The notes under the pieces: generated by a model
Databases searched by the model: none
What the model saw: the letters and a program-made list of their open reading frames with translations, nothing else
Told to the model about the DNA's origin: nothing
Assembly (NCBI RefSeq): GCF_003202435.1
Contig: NZ_QJHK01000002.1
Location: 62,001-126,000, forward strand
Length of the DNA stretch: 64,000 nucleotides
From: Flavobacterium cheongpyeongense
GTDB lineage: Bacteria; Bacteroidota; Bacteroidia; Flavobacteriales; Flavobacteriaceae
Direction: 5' to 3'
Shown here: in pieces, positions 1-9,011 of the stretch
Layout: each line of letters opens with the position of its first letter
How positions within the stretch are numbered: position 1 is the first letter of the stretch
Translations under genes and position numbers: made by a program

Positions 1-1162
1 CTTTAGTAAAATTCATAGATTTACTGGCAATCCCGTACAGATAATGATAATATTCAACACCCGTAATTAGTCGGTTTTTCATACTGCCAATTTTGAAATT
101 CCCGACAAAGTCTTGTTGAATTTGCTGACTGGTAATATTTTCCGGATACATTCTGTAGACTCTTCGTGTAACATTCTGGCTATTATCATCCAATCTCAAC
201 CTTATATAATCTCCTGGAGTTTTATTATTGATTGAAATTAAATTGGTTTCCGATTTCCAATTTTCTGAAAGCCTGTAAATGATTTTTCCGTAAATATTTA
301 CCGCCTTATTATTTAAAGTTACCGTATTGTCCTGGAAGGAACGGAAATAATCCAAATGCAGTTCATCGGAGGATTTAGCAGTCCCCAAAGCCACTTGGTA
401 CAGCGGATTATTCGTAGCCGTTTTGTTTAAAATTTCAGCATCCAGCTGAATATGTAACTGCTCATTGAACCTATAGGAAATACTTGGGGCGGCAAAAAAT
501 GTTTTTGAAAAACCCTGGTCCTGAAAAGAACCTTTGTAGGTATAAGCGCTGGTTATTCGGGCAAGAATCTTTCCTTCTTTGTCAAGAGGTCTGTTGATAT
601 CAAGGGTGGCTCGTTGCAGGTTGTAAGATCCGCCCGTTGCACTAATGTCTGCAAAAGTAATACGCTGCGGTTTTACGGTAACACGATTAATCAGTCCGCC
701 GAAAGTAATCATAGTAGAGCCGCCGCCGCCGAAAATTACGGCGCTTGGTCCTTTGATAACCTCAAGCTGTGCTGTGCTGACCGGATCCATGTCAGATGCT
801 ACATAACCGTTTACGCCATTTCTAAAACTCGAACGCGTACGAAATCCCCTGATGGAATAATATGGGGAAATACCAGCCCAGCTCGAGGCAACACCAGTAG
901 CATTGCGCAGCATTTCGCCTTGGGTGTAAAAATTTCTATTTTTAATAAGTTGTGGTGAAACTGAAGCAGTAACCTGGGGATTTTCTAAGTTTTGAATGGG
1001 AAGCTTTGAAGCCAATTCGCTTGAAACATCCTGAGACTTTCTCACTCCTTCAATAATCACTTCGTCCATTATGGTATACTTGTCTGTGATGCTGTCCTTT
1101 TTTTGTGCATAGATTTGTAGTGAAGTCACCAAAGCTATCACAAAATATATTTCTTTTTTCAT
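1..1162 (-). CDS. TonB-dependent siderophore receptor, 3' end outside window
   Basis: The reading frame runs open from an ATG at 1162 to the window edge, giving about 387 residues of the N-terminal part. The product would be an outer-membrane receptor importing a ferric siderophore with energy from TonB-ExbBD. A signal peptide (residues 1-20, ending in QIYAQ) is followed by a TonB-box-like stretch (DEVIIEG) and a plug domain with SPYYSIRGFR, DPVSTAQLEVIKGPSA and a glycine-rich GGGGS turn, typical of the TonB siderophore-receptor family. The barrel begins with ISATGGSYNLQRATLDINRP. It has no carboxypeptidase-like N-terminal extension, so it is not a SusC-type protein. The Cys-motif small protein lies just upstream in the same direction. 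Specificity cannot be read from this part. Confidence 0.9.
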   Translation of the reverse strand, partial: MKKEIYFVIALVTSLQIYAQKKDSITDKYTIMDEVIIEGVRKSQDVSSELASKLPIQNLENPQVTASVSPQLIKNRNFYTQGEMLRNATGVASSWAGISPYYSIRGFRTRSSFRNGVNGYVASDMDPVSTAQLEVIKGPSAVIFGGGGSTMITFGGLINRVTVKPQRITFADISATGGSYNLQRATLDINRPLDKEGKILARITSAYTYKGSFQDQGFSKTFFAAPSISYRFNEQLHIQLDAEILNKTATNNPLYQVALGTAKSSDELHLDYFRSFQDNTVTLNNKAVNIYGKIIYRLSENWKSETNLISINNKTPGDYIRLRLDDNSQNVTRRVYRMYPENITSQQIQQDFVGNFKIGSMKNRLITGVEYYHYLYGIASKSMNFTK

Positions 1163-1261
1163 TTGTAATTTTTATATAATTGTAATTTTATTAAAGTGCA
1201 GGCATTTCTTCATTGTTTTGTGACAATGAAAAAACATTCCAATAGGAATTGAAATTAGAAT

Positions 1262-1639
1262 TTATATAAAAAAGGAAGGGGGGCGGAAATTCTCTATTGA
1301 GACTGAAACAGGCTTATTATCTAACCTAGCTGGAAAGTAGGTTTTGATTCCGATAGGTGCAATTAACTTGAAAGTGTTATTTGAAATATCTAAAATGTAA
1401 ACCAGCTCTGTTTTTTCTTTCAGGCTGTCCTGCATTTTCTTTTCGTTGTCGTTATATCTTTTTAGACTTTTTTGAAGTTCACAGCGTCCGTTACAGGTAT
1501 TGAAAACCATTTTTCGCTGCACGCAGATGGTTTTTACGATCTCTTGCTGCTCCAACTTAAAGCATACATAAACAAATACACTACCAAATGATGGTGCTAA
1601 AATAATACAGCAAAGCACTATGATTAAATACTTTTTCAA
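1262..1639 (-). CDS. Small Cys-motif membrane-anchored protein beside the siderophore receptor
   Basis: A 125-residue protein with an N-terminal hydrophobic segment (about residues 4-28) that could be a signal peptide or a single membrane anchor. It then has VFNTCNGRCELQKSL, close to the CNGKC-x-L-x-K pattern of short Bacteroidota proteins often encoded next to TonB-dependent metal or siderophore receptors. The C-terminal half is predicted beta-rich with no known catalytic motif. It sits 99 bp upstream of the receptor on the same strand, so co-expression is likely. The two cysteines could bind a metal or be redox active; that is inference only. Function unknown. Confidence 0.7.
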   Translation of the reverse strand: MKKYLIIVLCCIILAPSFGSVFVYVCFKLEQQEIVKTICVQRKMVFNTCNGRCELQKSLKRYNDNEKKMQDSLKEKTELVYILDISNNTFKLIAPIGIKTYFPARLDNKPVSVSIENFRPPSFFI

Positions 1640-1928
1640 GGTTGTTATTTTGTTTACGAGCGCAAAAGTAACATTTTTTGTTTTTCTTTTGAAGAAAGTT
1701 CTGGTTTACTTAATCAAGAAAAGCTAATTTACTTATTTATAACAACTTAAGATTAAGACTTTGTTTTAGGTGAATACCTGTTGGGGATTGAAAGATTTCT
1801 ATTTGATTTTGTAAATGATTTTGCAAAAAAAGTACCCAGAAAATTTCTAATTTATTTAAAGTCAAAGAGACAGCCTTAACTTTTTTGTGGTAAAAAAGTA
1901 TCCACTCCAAATCTATTTTTTATAATTT
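1640..1928. other. Intergenic region, no gene seen
   Basis: AT-rich spacer between two minus-strand genes. No convincing reading frame, hairpin terminator or promoter was found. It presumably holds the promoter of the Cys-motif gene. Confidence 0.4.
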
Positions 1929-2276
1929 TTACCATGTCTTTTGCAAAACGATTTCCCCAACTGATTCGTTTTTATTTCCAAGTGTTTTTATGATGCTGTA
2001 CCTCGTATAATTTTCAACTGTAATTTCAATAAGATAAGTTTCTGAATTAAGGTTTTTTATTAAAAATTCTCCATTATTGTCTCTGACTTTAAAATCCTGG
2101 ATTATTTTTTTTTGATTTGTAAAAGTATTAAGTTCGAAAACCTTAATCGAAAATGATTCAATAGGACTAAAACCATTATCTAAAATCCTTCCCCAGATAG
2201 TAAAAGTTTCCTTGGGTGATTGAGCAGCAAAAAGGGGAATAGAAAGCAGGGTAATTAAAAGTATTCTTTTGAGCAT
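1929..2276 (-). CDS. Secreted carboxypeptidase-regulatory-like (beta-sandwich) protein
   Basis: A 115-residue protein with a clear signal peptide (MLKRILLITLLSIPLFAAQ). The rest has the alternation of a CarboxypepD_reg/CnaB-type beta-sandwich: an opening FTIWGRILDNGFSPIESFSIKVFEL, then NGEFLIKNLNSETYLIEITVENYTRY, matching the G-x-F-x-I-x-N-L-x-x-G-x-Y-x-L-x-V pattern. Such domains usually form the N-terminus of SusC-like receptors or extracellular stalks; here it stands alone. It lies 81 bp downstream of the lectin-like secreted protein in the same direction, so the two may form a short operon. No catalytic residues are apparent. Function unknown. Confidence 0.65.
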   Translation of the reverse strand: MLKRILLITLLSIPLFAAQSPKETFTIWGRILDNGFSPIESFSIKVFELNTFTNQKKIIQDFKVRDNNGEFLIKNLNSETYLIEITVENYTRYSIIKTLGNKNESVGEIVLQKTW

Positions 2277-2357
2277 AAAATTATAGGGACTAAATGTGGT
2301 TAATAAAGAGTTTTTATACGAGCAGGAAACTCTATCGGTAAAGATTTAGTAATGGTT

Positions 2358-3023
2358 TTATTTTTTATAATTTATCTTAATGCTTTTAAAGTCTCCTCCG
2401 CTGCTGTCTGCTGTAAAGAGCCCTATTTTTCCCCTAATTTGATTGCTTATTTTTTCAACTGTCAGCGAATGCTGAGCTTGATTGTTTATGTACACTTTAA
2501 CATTTGTGTCCTCAATTACTAATTTCATGGTAAACCAGTCATTTGGGTTTGGCGGGTTGATGATTTCTTTTTCAAAAACCGCATTGTTTTCCTTTCTCAA
2601 TTTTTCCCAGGTAAAATAGGGATGAGAAATATATTGTACAGCATGAATTCTCCGAACAGAGTCTTTTGCAAAAAAATTGAAAGGACGGGAGTAAACAGCA
2701 TCATAGTTAATATTATCAGCAGCATGAAAGGCAATCCCGATAAAACTTCGCTGGAAAACATCTTTTCCCCGCATTTCAATTTCAATTGTGCCGTTTTTAA
2801 AATCCTTAACAGGCAGCCATACAATACCTTCCTTTTTATTTTCAACTATGTTCAGATAATCTCCACTGTCACTTGAAACGATTTTGATCTCTCTATTTAC
2901 AGATTTCAGTTTTCCTTTTTTGTACAGATTGGCAAGTTCAATGGTTTGCTGCCGTTGCCCCAATAGCAAAAAGGGGAGTAATATAAAAGTAAATATAGGG
3001 GTGAATTTGGTTTGCTTTTTCAT
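2358..3023 (-). CDS. Secreted concanavalin-like (DUF1080/LamG-type) protein
   Basis: A 221-residue exported protein with an N-terminal signal peptide (residues 1-22). The mature part resembles the jelly-roll fold of DUF1080 and LamG-like proteins: IVWLPVKDFKNGTIEIEMRGKD, RSFIGIAFHAAD, WFTMKLVIEDTNVKVYINNQ and GKIGLFTADSSGGDFKSIKI, i.e. the usual order of 'difference from native', 'weight of binding' and 'GKIGL' strands. DUF1080 members include keto-disaccharide hydrolases, but many such folds only bind carbohydrate and no catalytic residue can be assigned. It is likely transcribed with the small beta-sandwich protein downstream. The AraC regulator lies just upstream in the same direction. Confidence 0.65.
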   Translation of the reverse strand: MKKQTKFTPIFTFILLPFLLLGQRQQTIELANLYKKGKLKSVNREIKIVSSDSGDYLNIVENKKEGIVWLPVKDFKNGTIEIEMRGKDVFQRSFIGIAFHAADNINYDAVYSRPFNFFAKDSVRRIHAVQYISHPYFTWEKLRKENNAVFEKEIINPPNPNDWFTMKLVIEDTNVKVYINNQAQHSLTVEKISNQIRGKIGLFTADSSGGDFKSIKINYKK

Positions 3024-3176
3024 TGAAAGGCTATTTTTAATGATCTAATAGTTTAAATGATTCCTACTGAGAACAGGCCGCATTTACTAGTGATTTAGAT
3101 AAGGGTGCTTGTTGTCTTTTGATAAAAATATTCTCATATACAAAAATAGCATAGATGTAAAGAGAATAATTACCAG

Positions 3177-4070
3177 TTAGATAACAGAACTACCATTTTG
3201 ATAAGCATTTCTGAATTCTTTTGGTGAGATTCCTGTTTGCGCCTTGAAGAAACGCGTTAAATGATTTGCCTGTGAGAATTGCAAGAGATATGAAATTTCA
3301 TTTATGTTAAGCTTCGTATAAGACAGGAGAGACTTTATTTCAAAGAGAATAAATTCATTTACCATTTCAGAAACCGTAAGTCCAAACTGTTTTTTGATGC
3401 ACTTATTGAGTGTTACTCTGCTAATGCCTAACTTTTGCGCGTAATAGTCAATGTTTCTTGTTTTACGGACTTCGTTTTGTAACATCTCTTTAAACATAAA
3501 AGCAATACTGTTATTTTCTGTTTCTGAAGACAGAACGTAATGTGCTGCATAGGCCCGATTGAGTTTGATGAGTATAAAATACAACAGTGCCCTTATAATA
3601 TGTTCGCTGTCTGATCGGAACGTTTTGATCTCACTGAGCAGTTCCTGAATTATATTGGCCAGCTGTGAAAAGAAGCCTTCATCAGCCTTTAGATAGAGCG
3701 GTTGGGTTTTGTTGTAGAAAAACTGCAGCCTGAAAGAGAATAGTTTATCCGAAAAGAAACCAGAAAGAAAGCTATCCTGGAAAAACAGGAAATAACATTC
3801 CACTTTAGTCTTGTCCAAAAACCATCTTCTTTTTTGAAATGGAGAAATGAAAATGATTGTATGATCTGAAATTTCAATTCTCTGCTGATCAAGTTCCAAA
3901 AAGCCATTTCCCTTAGAGAAAAATATAAGTTCATAAAAATCCGTATGATGAAGCTCACTTTCAAAAAAATAATAGGGTATGTCTTTATAAGTGCCTATAT
4001 CAATTAGGAGCTCAACATTATATTTATTTTTTAAGAATTTAAATATCTTCATTGTCAGCGTATTTTTCAT
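3177..4070 (-). CDS. AraC-family transcriptional regulator
   Basis: The frame is open from 4181, but the most natural start is the internal Met at 4070 (MKNTLTMKIF) or the next at 4052; the 37 residues before it do not resemble an AraC N-terminus. The first part is a cupin-like sensing domain (YYFFESELHHTDFYELIFF, GFLELDQQRIEISDHTIIFISP). The C-terminal ~100 residues hold two helix-turn-helix motifs, with YYAQKLGISRVTLNKCIKKQFGLTV and ISYLLQFSQANHLTRFFKAQTGISPKEFR, the AraC signature. It is followed on the same strand by the two small secreted proteins, a possible target. The ligand is unknown. Confidence 0.85.
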   Translation of the reverse strand: MKNTLTMKIFKFLKNKYNVELLIDIGTYKDIPYYFFESELHHTDFYELIFFSKGNGFLELDQQRIEISDHTIIFISPFQKRRWFLDKTKVECYFLFFQDSFLSGFFSDKLFSFRLQFFYNKTQPLYLKADEGFFSQLANIIQELLSEIKTFRSDSEHIIRALLYFILIKLNRAYAAHYVLSSETENNSIAFMFKEMLQNEVRKTRNIDYYAQKLGISRVTLNKCIKKQFGLTVSEMVNEFILFEIKSLLSYTKLNINEISYLLQFSQANHLTRFFKAQTGISPKEFRNAYQNGSSVI

Positions 4071-4367
4071 ATTACTCAGATGCGAATATCTACAAATCAA
4101 GAGAATGCTGACCACGTCATTTGCAGGGGAGCCATCCCTAAATTCCAATAGATGCTGGTAAAAATAGTTATTTAAACCCAAATTATGATTTAGGAATGTA
4201 CCAAAGCTGATTTAAGCAAATAGAATATTGAAGTTTCTAATTCAAAGGCTGCGAATTTTCCTTTTTAGACTAACTAAATATTTATACTTAAATTTTCTTG
4301 CTCCACAGGTTTTGGGATTGATCATCTATATCATCACAGATGCTCAAATAGCAACAACTACACGCAT

Positions 4368-4401
4368 AAAAAAAATCCCATTTCGTTAGAAATGGGATTT
4401 T
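4368..4401 (-). terminator. Rho-independent terminator after tRNA-Arg
   Basis: A perfect inverted repeat (AAAATCCCATTTC / GAAATGGGATTTT, loop of 4 bases) sits directly 3' of the tRNA on the minus strand and ends in a run of eight T. Confidence 0.8.
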
Positions 4402-4402
4402 G

Positions 4403-4476
4403 TGACCTCGACTGGATTCAAACCAGTAACCTTCTGAGCCGTAATCAGATGCGCTATTCAGTTGCGCCACGAGGCC
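4403..4476 (-). tRNA. tRNA-Arg (anticodon ACG)
   Basis: The minus strand folds as a complete cloverleaf of 74 nt: acceptor GGCCTCG pairing with CGAGGTC (one G-U), D stem GCGC/GCGC, anticodon stem TCTGA/TCAGA around loop TTACGGC (anticodon ACG), and T stem ACTGG/CCAGT around TTTGAAT. The discriminator base is A and CCA is not encoded, as is common in this phylum. The ACG anticodon is normally edited to ICG and reads CGU/CGC/CGA. Confidence 0.95.
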
Positions 4477-4772
4477 TATATTCCATTCAGCTTTTTTGTT
4501 CATTTGTTGAACGCTGTTTGCGGGTGCAAATATAGGGATAAATGTGGGATATACAAGTAAAAAATTATATAAAAATAAAAAAAAAATAAAGTTAGATAAT
4601 TATATACATGATATTCAGTAGATTCCCAAATAATATTTTTTTAAAGGATATTGTTTCTGCAGCTAAATAATCCAATTGCAAGATAATATTACTTCTAAAT
4701 TCTACTCAATTCCTGATTTTATGATCTGAAATGTGATACAGATTCCTTTAAGGTTCACTTTAAAAATTTATC
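4477..4772. other. AT-rich intergenic region
   Basis: Very AT-rich spacer upstream of the tRNA and downstream of the exonuclease gene. No gene is seen. It should contain the tRNA promoter. Confidence 0.4.
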
Positions 4773-5369
4773 TTATTTGATTCCCAATCGGGATTTTAGT
4801 TTTAAAAATAGCAAAGCCACTTTATATGCATCTTCTGCTGATGAATTTCTGTCTCTTTTCGGAATCTTATATATTTCACATAAATCATCCAAAGAAAATT
4901 GCTTGTCATTAATATCATTTAATTTGCAATACATAACATCAATATCCAGTGCTTCATTTTTTAATCTGCCACAATCCAGTCTTTCCAATGCGGCATTTAT
5001 CATTTCTATATCAAAATTAATATGATGGCCAACTAAAACTGCATTTCCCAAGTAATTTATAAAAGTTTCAAGAGCATCATTTTCCTGAAGCTTTTTCATT
5101 TTACTCTCAATTATAAATTCACTTGACAAACCATTATCATTTAGGTATTTGTATTGTAATAGGACAGCCTCAAAATTATCCTGAATGATAATGCTGTCCT
5201 CAACAATTGCAAAAGCTCCCATAGATAATATAACATCTTTTGCAGGGTTTAGTCCCGACGTTTCGGTTGCTATAACTACAAATCTATTAGGCTTAGTTTC
5301 GAATTTACTAAGATAGTTTTTCCAAAATTCCGGATATTCTTTATTAATATTTTTCAGCCAGTCCAGCAT
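4773..5369 (-). CDS. DnaQ-like 3'-5' exonuclease domain protein, motifs degraded
   Basis: A 198-residue protein with the ribonuclease-H-like fold of DEDD exonucleases. Motif ExoI, normally D-T-E-T-x-G-L, reads ATETSGL, so the first metal-binding Asp is Ala. ExoII is intact (VLVGHHINFDIEMI). In ExoIII the usual H-x4-D is N-x4-D (RNSSAEDAYKVALLFLKL). Loss of both an Asp ligand and the general-base His suggests weak or no nuclease activity, or a binding role. The ATG lies one base after the stop of the DUF294 nucleotidyltransferase, so the two are translationally coupled. DUF294-exonuclease pairs occur in other bacteria, often near acetate-metabolism genes; none is seen here. No signal peptide. 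Confidence 0.8.
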   Translation of the reverse strand: MLDWLKNINKEYPEFWKNYLSKFETKPNRFVVIATETSGLNPAKDVILSMGAFAIVEDSIIIQDNFEAVLLQYKYLNDNGLSSEFIIESKMKKLQENDALETFINYLGNAVLVGHHINFDIEMINAALERLDCGRLKNEALDIDVMYCKLNDINDKQFSLDDLCEIYKIPKRDRNSSAEDAYKVALLFLKLKSRLGIK

Positions 5370-5370
5370 A

Positions 5371-7287
5371 TCATGAAAATTGTGTAAGTTGAAATTTACT
5401 CTTAATCAACTCCTCGAGATCACGCATAGGAGCTAATGCATTTTTTAATTTCTCTTTGTCTGCTTTAGATAACTCTTTTATATTGATATATTGACCTGAA
5501 TCATCATTTTTTAAGCCTTCGATGGTTCTGAATTTTAATAATGTCAAAAAAGCTTCGGCACAACTTAGATATATTTCAGCATTTTTAGAATCTGAAATAG
5601 CCAGTTGTTTAAATCTCAAATACGTGTTATTGATTCCTTTAATATTAAAACTTAATATTAATAATCTTGCAGAATCAATGAGAGGCATTAAGGCTCTTGT
5701 TTTAATATCAAATTTCATCTTATAAGGACCTTCTTCTTCTAAAATAAATTTTTTAAAAAAGCTTAGTGGCGAATTCTTCTTTAGGGCATCATTGCCTAAA
5801 AAATCAAAAAATAAAGGATTGTTAATTGAATTTTTAAAAATGACGTTTTCAACAGCCTCCTCAATTTTTGGTTCACCAAAAACAATTTCATAATCAAAGA
5901 AAATACTGCTCAAATCATTACTGTTTTCACCTGGAGTATTCATCCAGCTATTGTATTGTTTAATCCAGTCTGTCAGTGATTTACACCACAGCATATTACT
6001 TGCCATATGACCATTTGGACAATATTCATATCCTACTTTTTCCAAGAGTGAAGTTGTTCTTTTGGCTAATCTTAAAAAGTAATCTTTTACTTCTCTGTAT
6101 TTTTCGGGTGTTACATCTTCAAAAATCAATATACTGTCCTGATCTGTAAGTAAAAGTTGTTCTTTTCTTCCCTGACTACCAATACTTAGCCATGCAAAAC
6201 GGGCAGGAGGGGAGCCGAGATCCAAAATTGTTAGTTCAATTGCACGTTTTATCAGTGCCAGATTGATTTCATTGGCGATATTACACACATGTGAAATTGT
6301 AATATTTTTTTGAATTGAGTTTTGAATCAAGTCAGATAATCGATCCCGAATTTGCTTTAGATCTTTTGGTAATTGTGATCTCTTAATTTCTTTAATCAAA
6401 ACGCCAGGATTACTGGCCTGAGCTACAATCAAATCATGTTCAGAAATAATTCCCTTAACAACCGATTTGTTTGTTCCGTCTTTAGTAACACATAAATGCG
6501 TCACATTGTGTTTTAACATTAATAACTGAGCTTCAGCCAAAGAAACATTTTCAATAACAGTAACAACAGGAGACGACATAATTTTATCTATAGTTGCTGT
6601 AATTGGATAACGACCTGTAGCAATTTTTGAAGATAAGTCGGCATCCGTTAAAATACCTATAGGATTATTATTTTCACAGACAACAATATTATCAACCATA
6701 GCGTCTGTCATTAAAATAGCAACATCTTTTATGATTTTATCTCCTGTGGTGGTCAAAGGTGAATTATTATAGTTCAGAGACTGGATGTATTGCATTTCTG
6801 ATTGTGTGTCAGAATAAAACACATTATCAGAGACCAATTTATTACCAGAATTTACATTGTCTTTTGTATGACGTGAATTAATTGCAAAACTTTCTAATAA
6901 GAAATTTAAAACATCTGAATTATTTACCACATATGGTCTGAAAACAGCAATCGGAATAGCATAAACAATGCTTTCTTCGCGTGCTTTGGCTGTCATCATG
7001 TAGTTGTTTTTTGCAAAAAATGGACGCAAACCAAAAATATCCCCCTCATGGCATTTGTTAACAATGGTTTCCTCGGCATCTGCAACGGTGGTTAGATTGA
7101 TAATTCCGGAAGAGACAACATAAAAACTATCATGAAGTATATCATTGTTTTGAAACAATACGGCATGCTTCTCTAAATTTATCACACGTATATTGGTTGC
7201 AATATTATAGAGTTCCTGAAATGTCAAATTATCAAATGGTGGATATTCTTTTAAAAAATCTGCAATATGCTCAGCAATTGTATTCAT
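5371..7287 (-). CDS. cNMP-binding/CBS/DUF294 nucleotidyltransferase-like protein
   Basis: A 638-residue cytoplasmic signalling protein. It has an N-terminal cyclic-nucleotide-binding-like domain (about 15-135, KHAVLFQNNDILHDSFYVVSSG), then two CBS domains (about 165-290, IGILTDADL and KGIISEHDL). The DUF294 nucleotidyltransferase domain follows (about 325-460) with GSQGRKEQLLLTDQDSILIF, the G-S-x-G-R-x-E...D-x-D signature of GlnD-like nucleotidyltransferases. A C-terminal DUF294_C helical domain completes it. In the family the CBS pair probably senses adenine nucleotides; the target of nucleotidyl transfer is unknown. It is coupled to the exonuclease-like gene, so the two probably act together. 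Length and domain order are normal. Confidence 0.88.
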   Translation of the reverse strand: MNTIAEHIADFLKEYPPFDNLTFQELYNIATNIRVINLEKHAVLFQNNDILHDSFYVVSSGIINLTTVADAEETIVNKCHEGDIFGLRPFFAKNNYMMTAKAREESIVYAIPIAVFRPYVVNNSDVLNFLLESFAINSRHTKDNVNSGNKLVSDNVFYSDTQSEMQYIQSLNYNNSPLTTTGDKIIKDVAILMTDAMVDNIVVCENNNPIGILTDADLSSKIATGRYPITATIDKIMSSPVVTVIENVSLAEAQLLMLKHNVTHLCVTKDGTNKSVVKGIISEHDLIVAQASNPGVLIKEIKRSQLPKDLKQIRDRLSDLIQNSIQKNITISHVCNIANEINLALIKRAIELTILDLGSPPARFAWLSIGSQGRKEQLLLTDQDSILIFEDVTPEKYREVKDYFLRLAKRTTSLLEKVGYEYCPNGHMASNMLWCKSLTDWIKQYNSWMNTPGENSNDLSSIFFDYEIVFGEPKIEEAVENVIFKNSINNPLFFDFLGNDALKKNSPLSFFKKFILEEEGPYKMKFDIKTRALMPLIDSARLLILSFNIKGINNTYLRFKQLAISDSKNAEIYLSCAEAFLTLLKFRTIEGLKNDDSGQYINIKELSKADKEKLKNALAPMRDLEELIKSKFQLTQFS

Positions 7288-7761
7288 AGTAAATTTAATA
7301 AATCAAATGTAAAAATAATAAAATAAAAAATCATTATAGCATATTGTTATTTCAAAACGAATGATTTGCATAATTCTTAATTTCTTCTTGAAATTCCAAG
7401 CAATTAGAATAATTATTCAATGTATTTTATTGATTATCTTGTGTTTAAGTTTTAATAAAAAACTTTTACCTAATTTTTTTTATAACCATGCGGTATTTTA
7501 TGATTGGTACAAAATAACTTATTTTGTATTTTACATAATATAAATTATAGTTCAAATTTGTGATGTAATTATTAACAATTGAATTATGGTTTTAAAACGC
7601 TTTTTTGCCTTAACTTGCCTTAACAACGAAATGGTTCAGGATGCCTCAATCTTCGATGATATTGCTGAGAAAGTATACACGGAATAAAAGACACAGGAGT
7701 TGTATTTTGCAGTGTGCAGAAAATAATTGATATAAATTCTCTAATTAAAAGACAGGATTTA
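7288..7761. other. Intergenic region without a supported gene
   Basis: AT-rich 474-bp spacer between the LacI regulator and the DUF294 gene (both minus strand). Only short frames occur, among them a 33-residue plus-strand frame at 7586-7687 with no recognisable similarity. The promoter of the DUF294 operon must lie at its left end. Confidence 0.4.
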
Positions 7762-8802
7762 CTACATATTTATCACTACATTACTTCTTTTTGAGCTGTT
7801 TCTGATAATGAGATCCGATTCTATTATTTTGGTAATTATTTCATTACTGTCCTTATTTTTCAAAATGTGGTCAAAGTAAACCATGGCGGCCTGGTACCCC
7901 ATTTTTTCACTATTTTGATCTACTGAAGATATTGAAGGGGTAATGATTTCAGTAAAAGGTTCGTTAGCATATCCAAAAATACCAATATCCTGCGGCGTTT
8001 TAAGTCCTGATTGTGTTATGGCCAGCATAATTCCTAAAGCCTGTAAATCTGATATTGCCAGAAATGCGTCCGGAGGTTCAGGTAAGGCAAGAAGTTTCAG
8101 GGCGGTCTGAAAAGCATTTTCTTTACTTATATTATCATTTACAATAAAATGGTCCGGAACGTACATTCCGGCCTCTTTGACTGCTTTAATAAAACCTTCT
8201 TTTCGATTCATGTATAAGTCCATGTGCAAAGGACCTCCAATAAACGCAAGTCGTTGGTAACCTTCTTCGATCATGCTTTTTGCTGCTTTATAGGTAGCGT
8301 CCTTATTATCATTTATAACTCTGTGACTGGGAAAATTTTCATCACATCGGTCAAATTGGACAACATTGATCTTGTGTTCTAACACCTGCTCCAGGATTTG
8401 AGCGGACTGTGTTTCTTTGGAAAGAGAAATTAAAATACAGTCAACATTCTGGTGAATCAGTGTTTCGACTGCTGTTTCTTCAATATCCGATTTTTCATGT
8501 GACTGACAAATAATCAGGTTGTGTTTGTTTTCCGTGCATGCTTTTTCAATTCCGGAAATCGCATCTGAAAAAAAACTTTGATTGATCTGAGGTACAATGA
8601 CGCCAAGGGTTCTGGAGGAACCATATCTTAAGTTTGCGGCCTGTGTATTATGTTTGAAATTAAGCTCTGCAGCTTTTTTTAAAACCGTTTCTCTTATCTC
8701 TTCCCTAACTCCCGGTTTACCATTCAGGGCTTTGGAAACATAGGATACAGAAAGCCCCAGTTCTTTTGCTAAATCGTATATGGTAATTCTTTTTGTACTC
8801 AT
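7762..8802 (-). CDS. LacI-family transcriptional regulator
   Basis: A 346-residue repressor. The N-terminal helix-turn-helix reads ITIYDLAKELGLSVSYVSKALNGKPGVREEIRE, split as helix-turn-helix plus hinge helix, with ANLRYGSSRTLGVIVP marking the switch to the periplasmic-binding-protein-like sensor domain (about 60-335; SFFSDAISGIEKA, FIGGPLHMDLYMNRKEGF, PDAFLAISDLQALGIML). Such regulators bind a sugar or sugar phosphate and release a palindromic operator. It lies 209 bp downstream of the DUF4861 gene on the same strand and may control it or the pectin genes further right. Its effector is not predictable from sequence. Confidence 0.9.
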   Translation of the reverse strand: MSTKRITIYDLAKELGLSVSYVSKALNGKPGVREEIRETVLKKAAELNFKHNTQAANLRYGSSRTLGVIVPQINQSFFSDAISGIEKACTENKHNLIICQSHEKSDIEETAVETLIHQNVDCILISLSKETQSAQILEQVLEHKINVVQFDRCDENFPSHRVINDNKDATYKAAKSMIEEGYQRLAFIGGPLHMDLYMNRKEGFIKAVKEAGMYVPDHFIVNDNISKENAFQTALKLLALPEPPDAFLAISDLQALGIMLAITQSGLKTPQDIGIFGYANEPFTEIITPSISSVDQNSEKMGYQAAMVYFDHILKNKDSNEIITKIIESDLIIRNSSKRSNVVINM

Positions 8803-9011
8803 CCTGCAAATATATTTTAAAAGAACTTAATATCGAAAAATTATATTAATATGATAATAAATTCCTTAATATAACTCCGTATTTTGTGCTAAAATCTTGT
8901 TTTTATGTTTTTTTTATTATTAATGTTCAAAATTACTTTTACTTCTTCAATTTCTATATCCTCTCTAAAATATGTCTTTTGAAGTTTTGAAATTCGAAAC
9001 AGAACCTTACA

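Noticed and set aside
614..958. 114-residue plus-strand frame
   Set aside because: Antisense to the TonB receptor, which has clear family motifs in the other strand.
4288..4503. 71-residue minus-strand frame
   Set aside because: It runs straight through the tRNA-Arg gene and its terminator and has no independent coding signal.
7361..7543. 60-residue plus-strand frame
   Set aside because: Highly hydrophobic, AT-rich composition in a non-coding spacer and no homology cue.
7586..7687. 33-residue plus-strand frame (MVLKRFFALTC...)
   Set aside because: Too short to judge; no ribosome-binding site or similarity that I recognise. It could be a relic but is not supported.
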